Origin: Porticoccaceae bacterium | GTDB taxonomy: Bacteria > Pseudomonadota > Gammaproteobacteria > Pseudomonadales > Porticoccaceae | NCBI GenBank assembly: GCA_002731695.1 | Contig: PCCK01000091.1 | Span: forward strand, 1-64,000 | Length of the DNA stretch: 64,000 nt | Reading direction: 5' to 3' | Part shown: positions 32,176 through 41,574 of the stretch, piece by piece | Numbering within the stretch: the stretch's first letter is position 1 | How the letters are laid out: the number at the start of each line of letters is the position of its first letter | Made by a program: the position numbers and the translations under genes | Notes under the pieces: model-generated | What the model was told of the DNA's origin: nothing | The model's database searches: none | Seen by the model: the letters and a program-made list of their open reading frames with translations, nothing else

Positions 32176-33486
32176 ATGAAATACACTATTGCTTCAATCA
32201 AAAATATCTTAAAAATTTTTACCCTTGTGATGCTATCGTTTACCGCAGCAGCCGACAATCTCAATGGCGCAAACACCTCATGGATTCTTACTTCCACTGC
32301 CCTTGTCCTGTTCATGACAATTCCGGGACTATCACTATTTTATGGAGGTTTGGTTCGCTCGAGAAGTGTGCTTTCCATATTGATGCAGTGTTTTTCAATA
32401 ACATGCTTAGTATCAATAATCTGGTTAGTAGCAGGCTATAGTCTTGCCTTTGGGGACGGTGGTGCTGTGAATGCACTGATCGGGAATTTAGAAAACTTTA
32501 TGATGGGTCAGGTCTTGGAAGATTCGATGGCGGGCGACATTCCAGAATCAGTGTTTGCGATGTTTCAGCTCACCTTTGCGATAATCACTCCCGCTTTAAT
32601 CGTTGGCGCATTCGCTGAACGTATGCGCTTTAGTTCTATGCTTGTATTCAGTGGCTTGTGGGTAGTATTTGTTTATGTGCCCATTACTCATTGGGTATGG
32701 GGAGGTGGATGGTTAGGAGAGATGGGATTACTCGATTTTGCTGGAGGCACGGTAGTGCATATTACAGCGGGCGTTGCGGCTCTTGTAGCAGCATTAGTTA
32801 TCGGCAACCGCAATGGGTTCCCGAATCAGGCAATGCCTCCCCATAATCTGACTATGTCAATGACGGGGGCCGGCATGCTTTGGGTAGGCTGGTTTGGTTT
32901 TAATGCAGGATCGGCGCTAGCGGCAAATGGCGACGCCGGCATGGCAATGCTCGCTACACACATATCTGCAGCCTCAGGGGCACTCGCTTGGATGATGATG
33001 GAATGGACTAAATTTGGAAAACCCTCTGCACTAGGAGCCGTAACTGGAATGGTAGCAGGCCTCGGCACAATCACTCCAGCTTCTGGTTTCGTTGGTCCTG
33101 GCGGTGCGCTAATTATTGGTTCCAGTGCAGGTGTAATATGTTATTATGCAACGCAGGCTATAAAGCAGAAATTTAAAATTGATGATTCACTCGATGTCTT
33201 CCCTGTTCACGGAATTGGCGGAATGCTTGGAACGCTATGTGCTGGTATTTTTGCCTCCGATCAGCTGGGTGTCTTCAGCGGTCAAGGTTATGGGGAAGGG
33301 GTTACCATGGGCTCGCAAATTTATGTCCAGCTAATTGGTGTCGTTAGCACAGTCGTTTATACAGCGTTGGTCTCACTGATACTCTTAAAATTGGTGGACA
33401 AACTTTTAGGACTCAGAATCGATTCAGAGGAAGAAACAAATGGGCTCGATTTGGTCGAGCACAACGAGAAAGGTTATGATCTTTGA
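32176..33486 (+). CDS. amtB: Ammonium transporter
   Basis: AmtB/Rh family: IPGLSLFYGGLVRSRSVLSILMQC, GGTVVHITAGVAALVAAL, C-terminal GLDLVEHNEKGYDL. ATG 32176 after an aaggaggg RBS (track starts at GTG 32170). Confidence 0.95.
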   Translation: MKYTIASIKNILKIFTLVMLSFTAAADNLNGANTSWILTSTALVLFMTIPGLSLFYGGLVRSRSVLSILMQCFSITCLVSIIWLVAGYSLAFGDGGAVNALIGNLENFMMGQVLEDSMAGDIPESVFAMFQLTFAIITPALIVGAFAERMRFSSMLVFSGLWVVFVYVPITHWVWGGGWLGEMGLLDFAGGTVVHITAGVAALVAALVIGNRNGFPNQAMPPHNLTMSMTGAGMLWVGWFGFNAGSALAANGDAGMAMLATHISAASGALAWMMMEWTKFGKPSALGAVTGMVAGLGTITPASGFVGPGGALIIGSSAGVICYYATQAIKQKFKIDDSLDVFPVHGIGGMLGTLCAGIFASDQLGVFSGQGYGEGVTMGSQIYVQLIGVVSTVVYTALVSLILLKLVDKLLGLRIDSEEETNGLDLVEHNEKGYDL

Positions 33487-33557
33487 AAAATGGCCTCACC
33501 TAAGAGTTGAAGATACATGAACCAACAAGTAGCGCATCGGGGCTGTTAATAAATATC

Positions 33558-33575
33558 ATCGGCTTCTTTGCCGAT
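33558..33575 (-). terminator. Short hairpin at the btuF 3' end, possible weak terminator
   Basis: ATCGGC-TTCTTT-GCCGAT inverted repeat abutting the btuF stop; no strong T-run on either side. Confidence 0.3.
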
Positions 33576-34480
33576 TAACGTCCATGTTCTCGGTACCGAT
33601 CCAAGTACTTACACATGTAAGAAGCGCCATCAAGAGTGCGGTAGGTGGGTCTTTGCATTAAATCAGGAGGAATCAGGTAAAGATGTCCACCCTTAACTGC
33701 GGTAATGTTTCTCCATCGGCTCCAAGTTTTTTTCCATGACCCTAATCGCTCTTGCGTACCACTAGATAGTATCACTTCCGGATCAAATTTCATGATCGTT
33801 TCAATGTTAACGCGAGGCACTAACGGTGAAGAGGTTGCAAAAATATTCACACCTCCGCATATTCTTATCACATCACTCACCAAGTGTTCGCCATTAAGGG
33901 TCATAATGGGGTCATCCCATATCTGATAAAAAGTTTTTACCTTCTTTTTGTGTTCATATGTTTTATTAAGGTACCGTAACTTTTTTTGAAAATTAGCCGC
34001 GATGCGTTTACTTTCAATTGTTTTATCCGATAGCCTGCCTAGCTTTTTTAAAAGCTCCGGAATATGTGACAGCTTTGTTACTTCGATAACAAAAACTGTT
34101 AATTCTAGTTCGCTTAAACGCTGAACGATTTCGAAACCATTGCCCGAGCTCCACGCAAATACGAGATCAGGCTGTAAACTTAGAATAAGTTCATAATTAA
34201 CCCGTGAATGATTATTTACACGAGTGATACTCTTGGCCTCATGGGGATAATTACTAAACTCATCCACACCAACAATGTTACCTCCGGCACCAATGTGGAA
34301 AAGAAGTTCAGTTATGTTAGGTGCTAAGCTAACAATTCTTTTTGCTGGGGCTCGTAAGGTTATTTCACGCTTTAAATCATCGACTTCCGAAATATTGCTA
34401 TTAGCAGTAGCTGGACATAAAACGCAAAACATACTGACGGCAGTGATTAGGAAAATAAAAAGTGTAGATAGCTTCACCAA
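33575..34480 (-). CDS. btuF: Vitamin B12 ABC transporter substrate-binding protein
   Basis: AKRIVSLAPNITELLFHIGAGGNIVGVDEFSNYP, FYQIWDDPIMTLNGEHLVSDVIRICGGVNIFA. Confidence 0.9.
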   Translation of the reverse strand: MVKLSTLFIFLITAVSMFCVLCPATANSNISEVDDLKREITLRAPAKRIVSLAPNITELLFHIGAGGNIVGVDEFSNYPHEAKSITRVNNHSRVNYELILSLQPDLVFAWSSGNGFEIVQRLSELELTVFVIEVTKLSHIPELLKKLGRLSDKTIESKRIAANFQKKLRYLNKTYEHKKKVKTFYQIWDDPIMTLNGEHLVSDVIRICGGVNIFATSSPLVPRVNIETIMKFDPEVILSSGTQERLGSWKKTWSRWRNITAVKGGHLYLIPPDLMQRPTYRTLDGASYMCKYLDRYREHGR

Positions 34481-35250
34481 TTGATCACTATATTTTTGCC
34501 AGTTTCGGGATGCTTAATTATACAAGGGCCTATGCCGAAGACATCAAAAATTAGTTTCTCACTCAGGATTTTATCTGGCGGCCCCTCCGCAACGACATAA
34601 CCTTTGTCAAAAACAATAACGTTATCCGCAAAATGAGTAGCCAAATTTAAATCATGTGACACGACAATGACGCCAACACCCCGTCTCGCTAAATCAGATA
34701 CAAGTTCCATCATCAATACCTGATGCGAAAGATCAAGGGCAGATGTTGGCTCATCCAGAATCAAGAATTGCTCTCCAGCTAAGGTCGGCTCCCATATTTG
34801 GGCCATGACCCGAGCAAGTTGAACTCGCTGTTTCTCCCCTCCGGACATTTTAGTAAATAGTCGCTCTTCCAGATGCTCAGCATCTACTACCTTAAGGGCC
34901 TCCCTGACAATTTCGGCGTCCCTTACAACACCAGATCGGTGTGGAATACGTCCCAATGAAACCACTTCCAAAGCATTGAATGGAAAATCAAGCGAGCTAT
35001 TTTGAGGGAGAACGCTAATCATTTTTGCCCGCTGTTCAGATCTCCACTCAATCAGGTCCTTTCCATTAAAGATGATCCGACCACAGGTCGGTGCAAGCTC
35101 ACCACTTAGGACCTTCACAAAACTAGATTTACCGGCGCCGTTAGGACCAACTATAACCGTAATTTTCCCACTATTTATAGAAAGATTAACACCCCGAAGA
35201 ATATCAAAGCCAGATTTGGTAAGCGAAATGCTGTCTGTTGTGAAAGACAT
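34474..35250 (-). CDS. btuD: B12/heme-type ABC transporter ATP-binding protein
   Basis: GPNGAGKSS, MSGGEKQRVQLARVMAQIWEP; HmuV-like sequence but located in a B12 locus. Confidence 0.85.
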   Translation of the reverse strand: MSFTTDSISLTKSGFDILRGVNLSINSGKITVIVGPNGAGKSSFVKVLSGELAPTCGRIIFNGKDLIEWRSEQRAKMISVLPQNSSLDFPFNALEVVSLGRIPHRSGVVRDAEIVREALKVVDAEHLEERLFTKMSGGEKQRVQLARVMAQIWEPTLAGEQFLILDEPTSALDLSHQVLMMELVSDLARRGVGVIVVSHDLNLATHFADNVIVFDKGYVVAEGPPDKILSEKLIFDVFGIGPCIIKHPETGKNIVINW

Positions 35251-35253
35251 AAA

Positions 35254-36297
35254 TCAAATTTGTTTACGTTGGTCTGCAAGCAACATGATGAAAAATGGAG
35301 CACCAAGAACGGCCGTCAAAATCCCTGGTGGAATTTCGATCGGTGCATAAACGACACGAGCAAAGATATCTGCGATCAACAAAAGAATACCGCCAGCTAA
35401 TGCCGATAGGGGCAATAACCATTTGTGATCGGGACCAATTAGTAACCGTACCATGTGCGGTATAACTAACCCAACAAAACCAATCATCCCCGCAACAGCA
35501 ACAGCAGAACCAACACCAAGTGTCGTCAAGAGAAGAAGTTTTTTCTTTACGCGCTGGACATCAATACCCAAGTGCCTTGCCTCTGATTCTCCTAAAAGTA
35601 ACGCATTAAGCGATTGACTTTCCCGAGAGAAAATCATCAAAACAAATATGCCTACAGAACCAACGATAAAAACGCGGGGCCAATTAGCAGTACTTAGGTT
35701 ACCCATTTGCCATACACTTAATTGCCTGAGCATTTCATTATCAGCAAAGTAGCTAAGCCAACTATTTACAGCACCCGCTAATGCGCTTACAGCTATTCCC
35801 GCAAGTAACATAGTTGACACAGAAGTACCAAATGTGGATGTAGACAGCCTGTAGACGATAAGAGTTGCAAAAAGACTGCCGAAAAAAGCTCCTGTTGCAA
35901 TCAATGATAATCCCAAAATCGAATTGCTTTGCAACCATGCTCCGGCAAAAACTATTACTAAACTGGCTCCCAACGATGCCCCACTTGAAACGCCTATCAA
36001 TGATGGCGCCGCCAGAGGGTTTCTAAAGAGACCCTGCATCACAGCACCACTAATTGCGAGGACAACTCCCACCAAGAAGGCAAGACACAATCGGGGCAAT
36101 CGTATATCAAATAATATAATCTCAATCTGACCTGAGCTAAGGTCGGTACCGTTTGATCGAAAAAGCATACTTACACAGTGCTGAATAATGATATCAATCG
36201 GAATTTTTACGGCTCCTGTGCTCATTCCCACCATAATCACCAGTGGTAAAGACAGCCACAAAAGAGCACTCAATTCCCGGGGTGCCATTCTTTGCAA
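35254..36297 (-). CDS. btuC: B12/iron-type ABC transporter permease (FecCD/BtuC family)
   Basis: RLPRLCLAFLVGVVLAISGAVMQGLFRNPLAAPSLIGVSSGASLGA. Confidence 0.88.
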   Translation of the reverse strand: MQRMAPRELSALLWLSLPLVIMVGMSTGAVKIPIDIIIQHCVSMLFRSNGTDLSSGQIEIILFDIRLPRLCLAFLVGVVLAISGAVMQGLFRNPLAAPSLIGVSSGASLGASLVIVFAGAWLQSNSILGLSLIATGAFFGSLFATLIVYRLSTSTFGTSVSTMLLAGIAVSALAGAVNSWLSYFADNEMLRQLSVWQMGNLSTANWPRVFIVGSVGIFVLMIFSRESQSLNALLLGESEARHLGIDVQRVKKKLLLLTTLGVGSAVAVAGMIGFVGLVIPHMVRLLIGPDHKWLLPLSALAGGILLLIADIFARVVYAPIEIPPGILTAVLGAPFFIMLLADQRKQI

Positions 36298-36918
36298 TTA
36301 GTAGTCCACTCCTTTACGTGCCTTAATGCCAAAGTTGTAGGCATGTCTTACTTCTTTAACCTCAGATACGGTATCAGCTATCTCTCTTATTGCAGCACCG
36401 CCACCGCGTCCTGTTAATACAACACTCTGATTGCTCGGTCTAGCCGTTAAGGCGTTTACGACCCGCTTCTCATCCAAATATTTAAAACTGAGCATATAAG
36501 TAATCTCATCCAGAACAACCAAATGATAACTTTGGTCTGAGAGCATTGGTTCTACCACAGACCAAGTCTTCACTGCCGCCTCAATATCTCCGGCACGGTC
36601 TTGCGTATCCCAGGTAAAACCCGTGCCCATTTGATAAAAGTCGACTTCCGGTAATACGTTCTTTAGAAACAGTTCTTCTCCAGAGAGCTGTTCTCCTTTT
36701 ATAAACTGAACCACTCCCACTCGATACCCATATCCCAGCGCCCGCATTATCATACCAAATGCCGAACTAGTCTTTCCCTTCCCATCGCCAGTCAATAGGA
36801 TTATAACTCCTCGCTCCTCGATGGCAGATGCTATACCCGCATCAATTTTTTTCTTCTGTTTTTTCATTTTTTTCTTGTGGCGCTGTTCGTCTTTTATTTG
36901 CTTTTCTGACATAGACAT
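36298..36918 (-). CDS. cobO: Cob(I)yrinic acid a,c-diamide adenosyltransferase
   Basis: GVIILLTGDGKGKTSSAFGMIMRALGYGYRVGVVQFIKG; also named btuR. Confidence 0.95.
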   Translation of the reverse strand: MSMSEKQIKDEQRHKKKMKKQKKKIDAGIASAIEERGVIILLTGDGKGKTSSAFGMIMRALGYGYRVGVVQFIKGEQLSGEELFLKNVLPEVDFYQMGTGFTWDTQDRAGDIEAAVKTWSVVEPMLSDQSYHLVVLDEITYMLSFKYLDEKRVVNALTARPSNQSVVLTGRGGGAAIREIADTVSEVKEVRHAYNFGIKARKGVDY

Positions 36919-36978
36919 GTCCTTTTTATGTTTAACTTGAATTGCCGAAGGGCGACTATGGAGCAGTTACATTAATAA

Positions 36979-37597
36979 TCAATTTATCACTTGAGCTATA
37001 ATTTCGGAGGCATAAACGAGTCTCGGACTCGGATGACTAAAATAGACGTTACCATCAACTCAAAATACTTTTGTATCATAAGCCCTGTGCAAACTTGGGA
37101 ATCCCGAGTACTGTATAAAACTTTTTACGTCTCGCTGCGAGCGCTCTACAGTGAACCCACAAAGTGCTGCAAAAATAATACCCTCCCTTATCGGCACGAT
37201 TGACGGCCGCCGCGACAAGCTTAATATTATTTAAACGGTCAGACTGGGGATTAAAAACCTTAGAAATACTAGCGAGCTCGCCCGGCGCTCGAACGCCGTC
37301 GTTAGCGGATACTGCGCAAACATTACAAAGTTGAATGACGATTAGATACGCCCAAAAGTTGGCAAAAGTCGCAAGACCGAGATCATATATCGCGTATCCA
37401 CTCCTCAGTTTTACTGTCACCGATTCGTAGATTAATTCACTGTCTGCGTCCTTTGAAATATGCGTACCAGTCAAGAAATGTAACCCAATAAATGAAATCG
37501 CATAATCGCTCTCGTGAGATCCGCCAACTACCTTATGTCTTAACCCCAAACCACAAATGAGTTCAGTGGCACTTGGTAGCAAAGATACAATTCTCAT
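36979..37597 (-). pseudogene. Decayed cobalamin-binding protein (BtuF-like, cytosolic-type) gene remnant
   Basis: Intact N-terminal block MRIVSLLPSATELICGLGLRHKVVGGSHESDYA...IVIQLCNVCAVSANDG (start 37597), then C-terminal block in another frame IIFAALCGFTVERSQRDVKSFIQYSGFPSLHRAYDTKVF*VDGNVYFSHPSPRLVYASEIIAQVIN* with in-frame TGA at 37060-37062. Confidence 0.88.
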
Positions 37598-37710
37598 AAT
37601 ATGTCTCCAACGAGTGGGGCGGATGCTTACTCTCTTGTTATTTTCTTCTCCAATCAAAAATACGCATGGTTCATTCAACAACACTCACCGTTCATTTATA
37701 ATTTTTTAAA

Positions 37711-39609
37711 CTAGAGGCTATAACGAAGCCCCATGCTAGCGCCAAAACCTAAAGTTTGATAACCAAAAACCTCCTCATAATCCTCATCTAACACATTGTC
37801 TAGATTGACATAAATTTCAAACTTATCATTTACAACATAATTGATGTTGAGGTTCAGCAAAGTATGATCTTCCATCGTAACCACCTGAGATGATTCAGGA
37901 TAAGGTGGAAAAAAAACATCAGTCTGATCTCCAGTAAACTGAAGATTAATGTTTAGGGAGAGATTTTCAGTCGCCTCCCAGCTGAGATTGCCGCTCGCAA
38001 TATTCTTTGGCCTTCTTACTTCGTCAGCGGAGTCTGCATCCTTTGAATGAGTATATGTGTATGCAGAAGAGATTGAAAAAGAATCCCAAATGTTAGCAAC
38101 AAAACTCAACTCAAAGCCCCTCCGCTCACTCTTTGCATCCATATTGCCTGATGTGAAGGAAAAAATCGTTGGATCATAAACAAATCCGTCTATCTCATTC
38201 GCCAGTTCACTATCAAATATGGTTGCGGATAACGTCACATTATCATCTGACAGTTGTGAATCAAATCCCAGCTCCCAACTTCTAGACTTCTCTGGAACAA
38301 GATTTGGGTTACCAATAAAGTTAGTGTAATAACCAAACCTCTCAGTGAAGGTAGGATTCTTTATCGCCGTACCTAAAGCGCCCCTGACGCGAGTTTGATC
38401 CGTTAACCGATAAGTGGTCTCAGCTCTGAACGTCTTTGCACTATCAAATTCAGAGTTTTTTTCGCTACGCCCACTTACTGCAATAGTCAATCGATCATTG
38501 ATATCTGTGCGATATTCAACCGCCAAGCTATCGGTGTCACGCTCTCTATCCTGATTTACATCTCCCCACGGATCATCTCCGCGTTGCATCCAGTCCTCCT
38601 GATCGCGTTCTGCAAGGAAAGAAAGTGTTCTAGTTCCGTCTGCAAATGAAACAGAACCGACATATTGATATTGGTGTTTACTGGAGGCGGTGATATTCCC
38701 CTCTACACCATCAGTAAATGCTGAATTATCATTTGTTGATCTTGAAATCAAGAATTTGTGCCGCCACGAACCATGAAAAGGAGAGTAATCTATTTGTAAT
38801 CGCCTTGTGCTATTGTCAAAACTTGAGTGTCTATCTCGGTCTTCAACGAGGCCATCATAGTCATCATCAGCATCATACTGGTTCATGCCATCTGACTCTC
38901 GAACCGAGAGCGAAACACTTAATTTTTCATTTATTTTTGCTCCCGTTTTTAAAGTGAGCGTTGTATTTTTGTAACCATCTTTCTCATTACCCGAGCGAGC
39001 TATGTTGCCGCCATGTGACTCAACATGACCCAGCCCAAGACGAACATCAAAGTCTGACTTTTTGAGGCCTAAATTGAACCCGCTGTGCTGTGTAGACCTA
39101 CTACCTCGCTCCAAAAACAATCCAAAACCGGTCTTTTCGGCACTGGGAGTAATGATGTTTACGACGCCGGCTATTGCGTCACTACCTCGCAATGAGCTCT
39201 GAGGACCGCGAATTATTTCAATTCTTTCTATATCGGTTGCAGTCACCGTTGCCCAACTGAACTCATCACTCTGAGATGGATCATTGGCTTCGACCCCATC
39301 AATTAATACTAATAGGTGATTGGCTTCTGCACCGCGAACACGTACTTGAGTCTGAGAACCTAAGACACCTACGCGGCTCACAGAAAAACCGGGAACGTCT
39401 CTCAAAAGATCAGTTATGCCAACAGATTTACGATTTTGTAGCTGTTCTCTGCTCAGAATACTTACTGAATTACCTGATCGTGATCTCAGAATAGGCGTTA
39501 ATGACGCGGTGACCACGACTTCTTCAATATCATCATTGGTGTTTGAAATTAACGGTAAACTTATGAGAAGTCCCGCCAGCATCATTGCTGAAGCACATAT
39601 ATTTTTCAT
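37711..39609 (-). CDS. btuB: TonB-dependent vitamin B12 receptor
   Basis: Signal peptide, TonB box-like DIEEVVVTA, plug and barrel, terminal LGFGASMGLRYSL; downstream of the cobalamin riboswitch. Confidence 0.93.
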   Translation of the reverse strand: MKNICASAMMLAGLLISLPLISNTNDDIEEVVVTASLTPILRSRSGNSVSILSREQLQNRKSVGITDLLRDVPGFSVSRVGVLGSQTQVRVRGAEANHLLVLIDGVEANDPSQSDEFSWATVTATDIERIEIIRGPQSSLRGSDAIAGVVNIITPSAEKTGFGLFLERGSRSTQHSGFNLGLKKSDFDVRLGLGHVESHGGNIARSGNEKDGYKNTTLTLKTGAKINEKLSVSLSVRESDGMNQYDADDDYDGLVEDRDRHSSFDNSTRRLQIDYSPFHGSWRHKFLISRSTNDNSAFTDGVEGNITASSKHQYQYVGSVSFADGTRTLSFLAERDQEDWMQRGDDPWGDVNQDRERDTDSLAVEYRTDINDRLTIAVSGRSEKNSEFDSAKTFRAETTYRLTDQTRVRGALGTAIKNPTFTERFGYYTNFIGNPNLVPEKSRSWELGFDSQLSDDNVTLSATIFDSELANEIDGFVYDPTIFSFTSGNMDAKSERRGFELSFVANIWDSFSISSAYTYTHSKDADSADEVRRPKNIASGNLSWEATENLSLNINLQFTGDQTDVFFPPYPESSQVVTMEDHTLLNLNINYVVNDKFEIYVNLDNVLDEDYEEVFGYQTLGFGASMGLRYSL

Positions 39610-39734
39610 TATAATCTAGCACCCTCACACTCGCCCCGAGTGAAACTTGAGTTTTCAAGGGTGACAGCGCGAGGGGACGGACAAGTTCGTCGCGACTACA
39701 CACAACCACACCCCGCGGTTTGTGTTAATGACGA

Positions 39735-39945
39735 AAAGGCCGGTCTCCGGACTCATAAGTGGGAGTAAACCCTACCTGATATCCTTCCCACGCCATTTGC
39801 GCAGTGGCACTACTACCAGGTATTCTTATCTACCGTTGCGGGGGCAGTGTCGGATTTGCAGCACATTTTTATATACAGCGCACCAACTTCCCGTTTCACT
39901 GATTACTACACGCTAGAAGCCAACGTAAGCTATCAAAACCTTCCG
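39735..39945 (-). ncRNA. Cobalamin (AdoCbl-type) riboswitch
   Basis: Minus strand reads GGGAAGTTGGTGCG...AAATCCGACACTGCCCCCGCAACGGTAG...ATGAGTCCGGAGACCGGCCT (B12 box); sits 5' of btuB. Ends approximate. Confidence 0.93.
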
Positions 39946-40022
39946 TCAAAACAGTGTATTCAGAGTAAGTGGGATAACACTGACTGTCAATCAAAATCCG
40001 CCATTACCCGTGAAGTAGTAAA

Positions 40023-41390
40023 TTAAAATAAAGCCTCAATAGCTTGAGTAATCCGCTGCACAGGAGTCACTTGCATACCTAATATTGGGCTCTTTGGTGC
40101 GTTTTTGGCAGGGACAATCGCGCGTCTGAAACCATGCTTCACCGCCTCTCTTAAACGTTCTTGCCCGTTTGTAACAGGTCGAATCTCACCGGACAATCCG
40201 ACCTCCCCAAATACCACTAAGTCGTCAGGTAACGACTTATTCCTAAAGCTAGAAACTACCGAAAGAATTAAAGGCAAGTCGGCGCTAGTTTCAAGAACTT
40301 TTACACCTCCGACAATATTTACAAACACGTCTTTATCTCCCACCATTATTCCGCCGTGCCGGTGCAATACTGCCAGCAACATCGACAGACGGTTTTGATC
40401 TAGTCCAACAGTTACGCGACGAGGATTCGCTAAATGACTGTCATCGACCAGCGACTGTAGCTCTACTAAAAGTGGCCTTGTGCCCTCCCAAACACTCATA
40501 ACAACACTACCCGAGGAAACCTCATTGTCGCGCTGTAAAAAAATCGCAGACGGGTTAGCAACCTCTATTAGACCTTTTGAGGTCATCGCAAATATACCAA
40601 GTTCATTAACTGCACCAAAACGATTTTTTTGGCCTCTCAGTGTCCGGAAATGAGTGCCAGTCGAACTCTCCAGCACAAGTGAGCAATCAATCATATGCTC
40701 AAGTACCTTGGGTCCCGCGAGTGAGCCATCTTTAGTCACATGCCCGACTAAAATTAGTACCGTACCTGTCTTCTTGGCGAAACGAACAAGCATCGCAGCA
40801 CTTTCTCGCACCTGAGAGACACTCCCGGGCGCCGAACTTATCTCATCGAGATGCATTACTTGAATTGAATCAACCACCAAAATTTTTGGGTTCTGTTTTT
40901 CAGCTACAAAACAAAGCTGTTCCACAGAGGTCTCTGCCATGATCTGTAATCTTTCATTTCTCAAACCAAGTCGATCTGCGCGCATTGCAATCTGTTGAGG
41001 AGATTCCTCTCCAGTTACATAGAGCGCGCTTTGAGCTTTTGAAATTTTACATAAAGCTTGTAATAAAAGTGTGCTCTTGCCCGCTCCAGGCTCACCACCA
41101 ACGAGAATGCATGATCCAGACACTAGCCCTCCGCCTAAAACCAAATCTAATTCACTCATGCCGGTCACTATTCGAGGTATTTCATGTAGATCTATAGCAC
41201 TGAGCGATCTGATTTCGTTGTCGCTTGCTCCCGCGAAGCCAATCGATGTTGCTGGGCGCTTACTCTCGGACATCCCTATACGCAATTCGGACAAAGTATT
41301 CCATGCCTTGCATTCAACACACTGGCCCTGCCATTTGCGGTAGTCAGCACCGCAGTCATTGCATACAAAAGCTGTCTTGTGTTTTTTCAC
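40023..41390 (-). CDS. radA: DNA repair protein RadA
   Basis: N-terminal zinc finger CNDCGADYRKWQGQCVECKAWNT, Walker A GGEPGAGKST, KNRFG motif. Confidence 0.97.
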   Translation of the reverse strand: MKKHKTAFVCNDCGADYRKWQGQCVECKAWNTLSELRIGMSESKRPATSIGFAGASDNEIRSLSAIDLHEIPRIVTGMSELDLVLGGGLVSGSCILVGGEPGAGKSTLLLQALCKISKAQSALYVTGEESPQQIAMRADRLGLRNERLQIMAETSVEQLCFVAEKQNPKILVVDSIQVMHLDEISSAPGSVSQVRESAAMLVRFAKKTGTVLILVGHVTKDGSLAGPKVLEHMIDCSLVLESSTGTHFRTLRGQKNRFGAVNELGIFAMTSKGLIEVANPSAIFLQRDNEVSSGSVVMSVWEGTRPLLVELQSLVDDSHLANPRRVTVGLDQNRLSMLLAVLHRHGGIMVGDKDVFVNIVGGVKVLETSADLPLILSVVSSFRNKSLPDDLVVFGEVGLSGEIRPVTNGQERLREAVKHGFRRAIVPAKNAPKSPILGMQVTPVQRITQAIEALF

Positions 41391-41574
41391 TGTTGCAGAA
41401 TACCAATCTTGTAGCGCATTTTAATTCCAACGCGGGTTAATCATAATAAGCTGTTTTTATATACAGTTTTTTACCCTTTGTCAAAATCCCCTCACTCAAA
41501 ATATCACTGCAATTTATCTCACAGGTCTTGCTTTTTGCAGTTGTGATTTGTAAGCCATCTGCTAAAGTTGCGTG

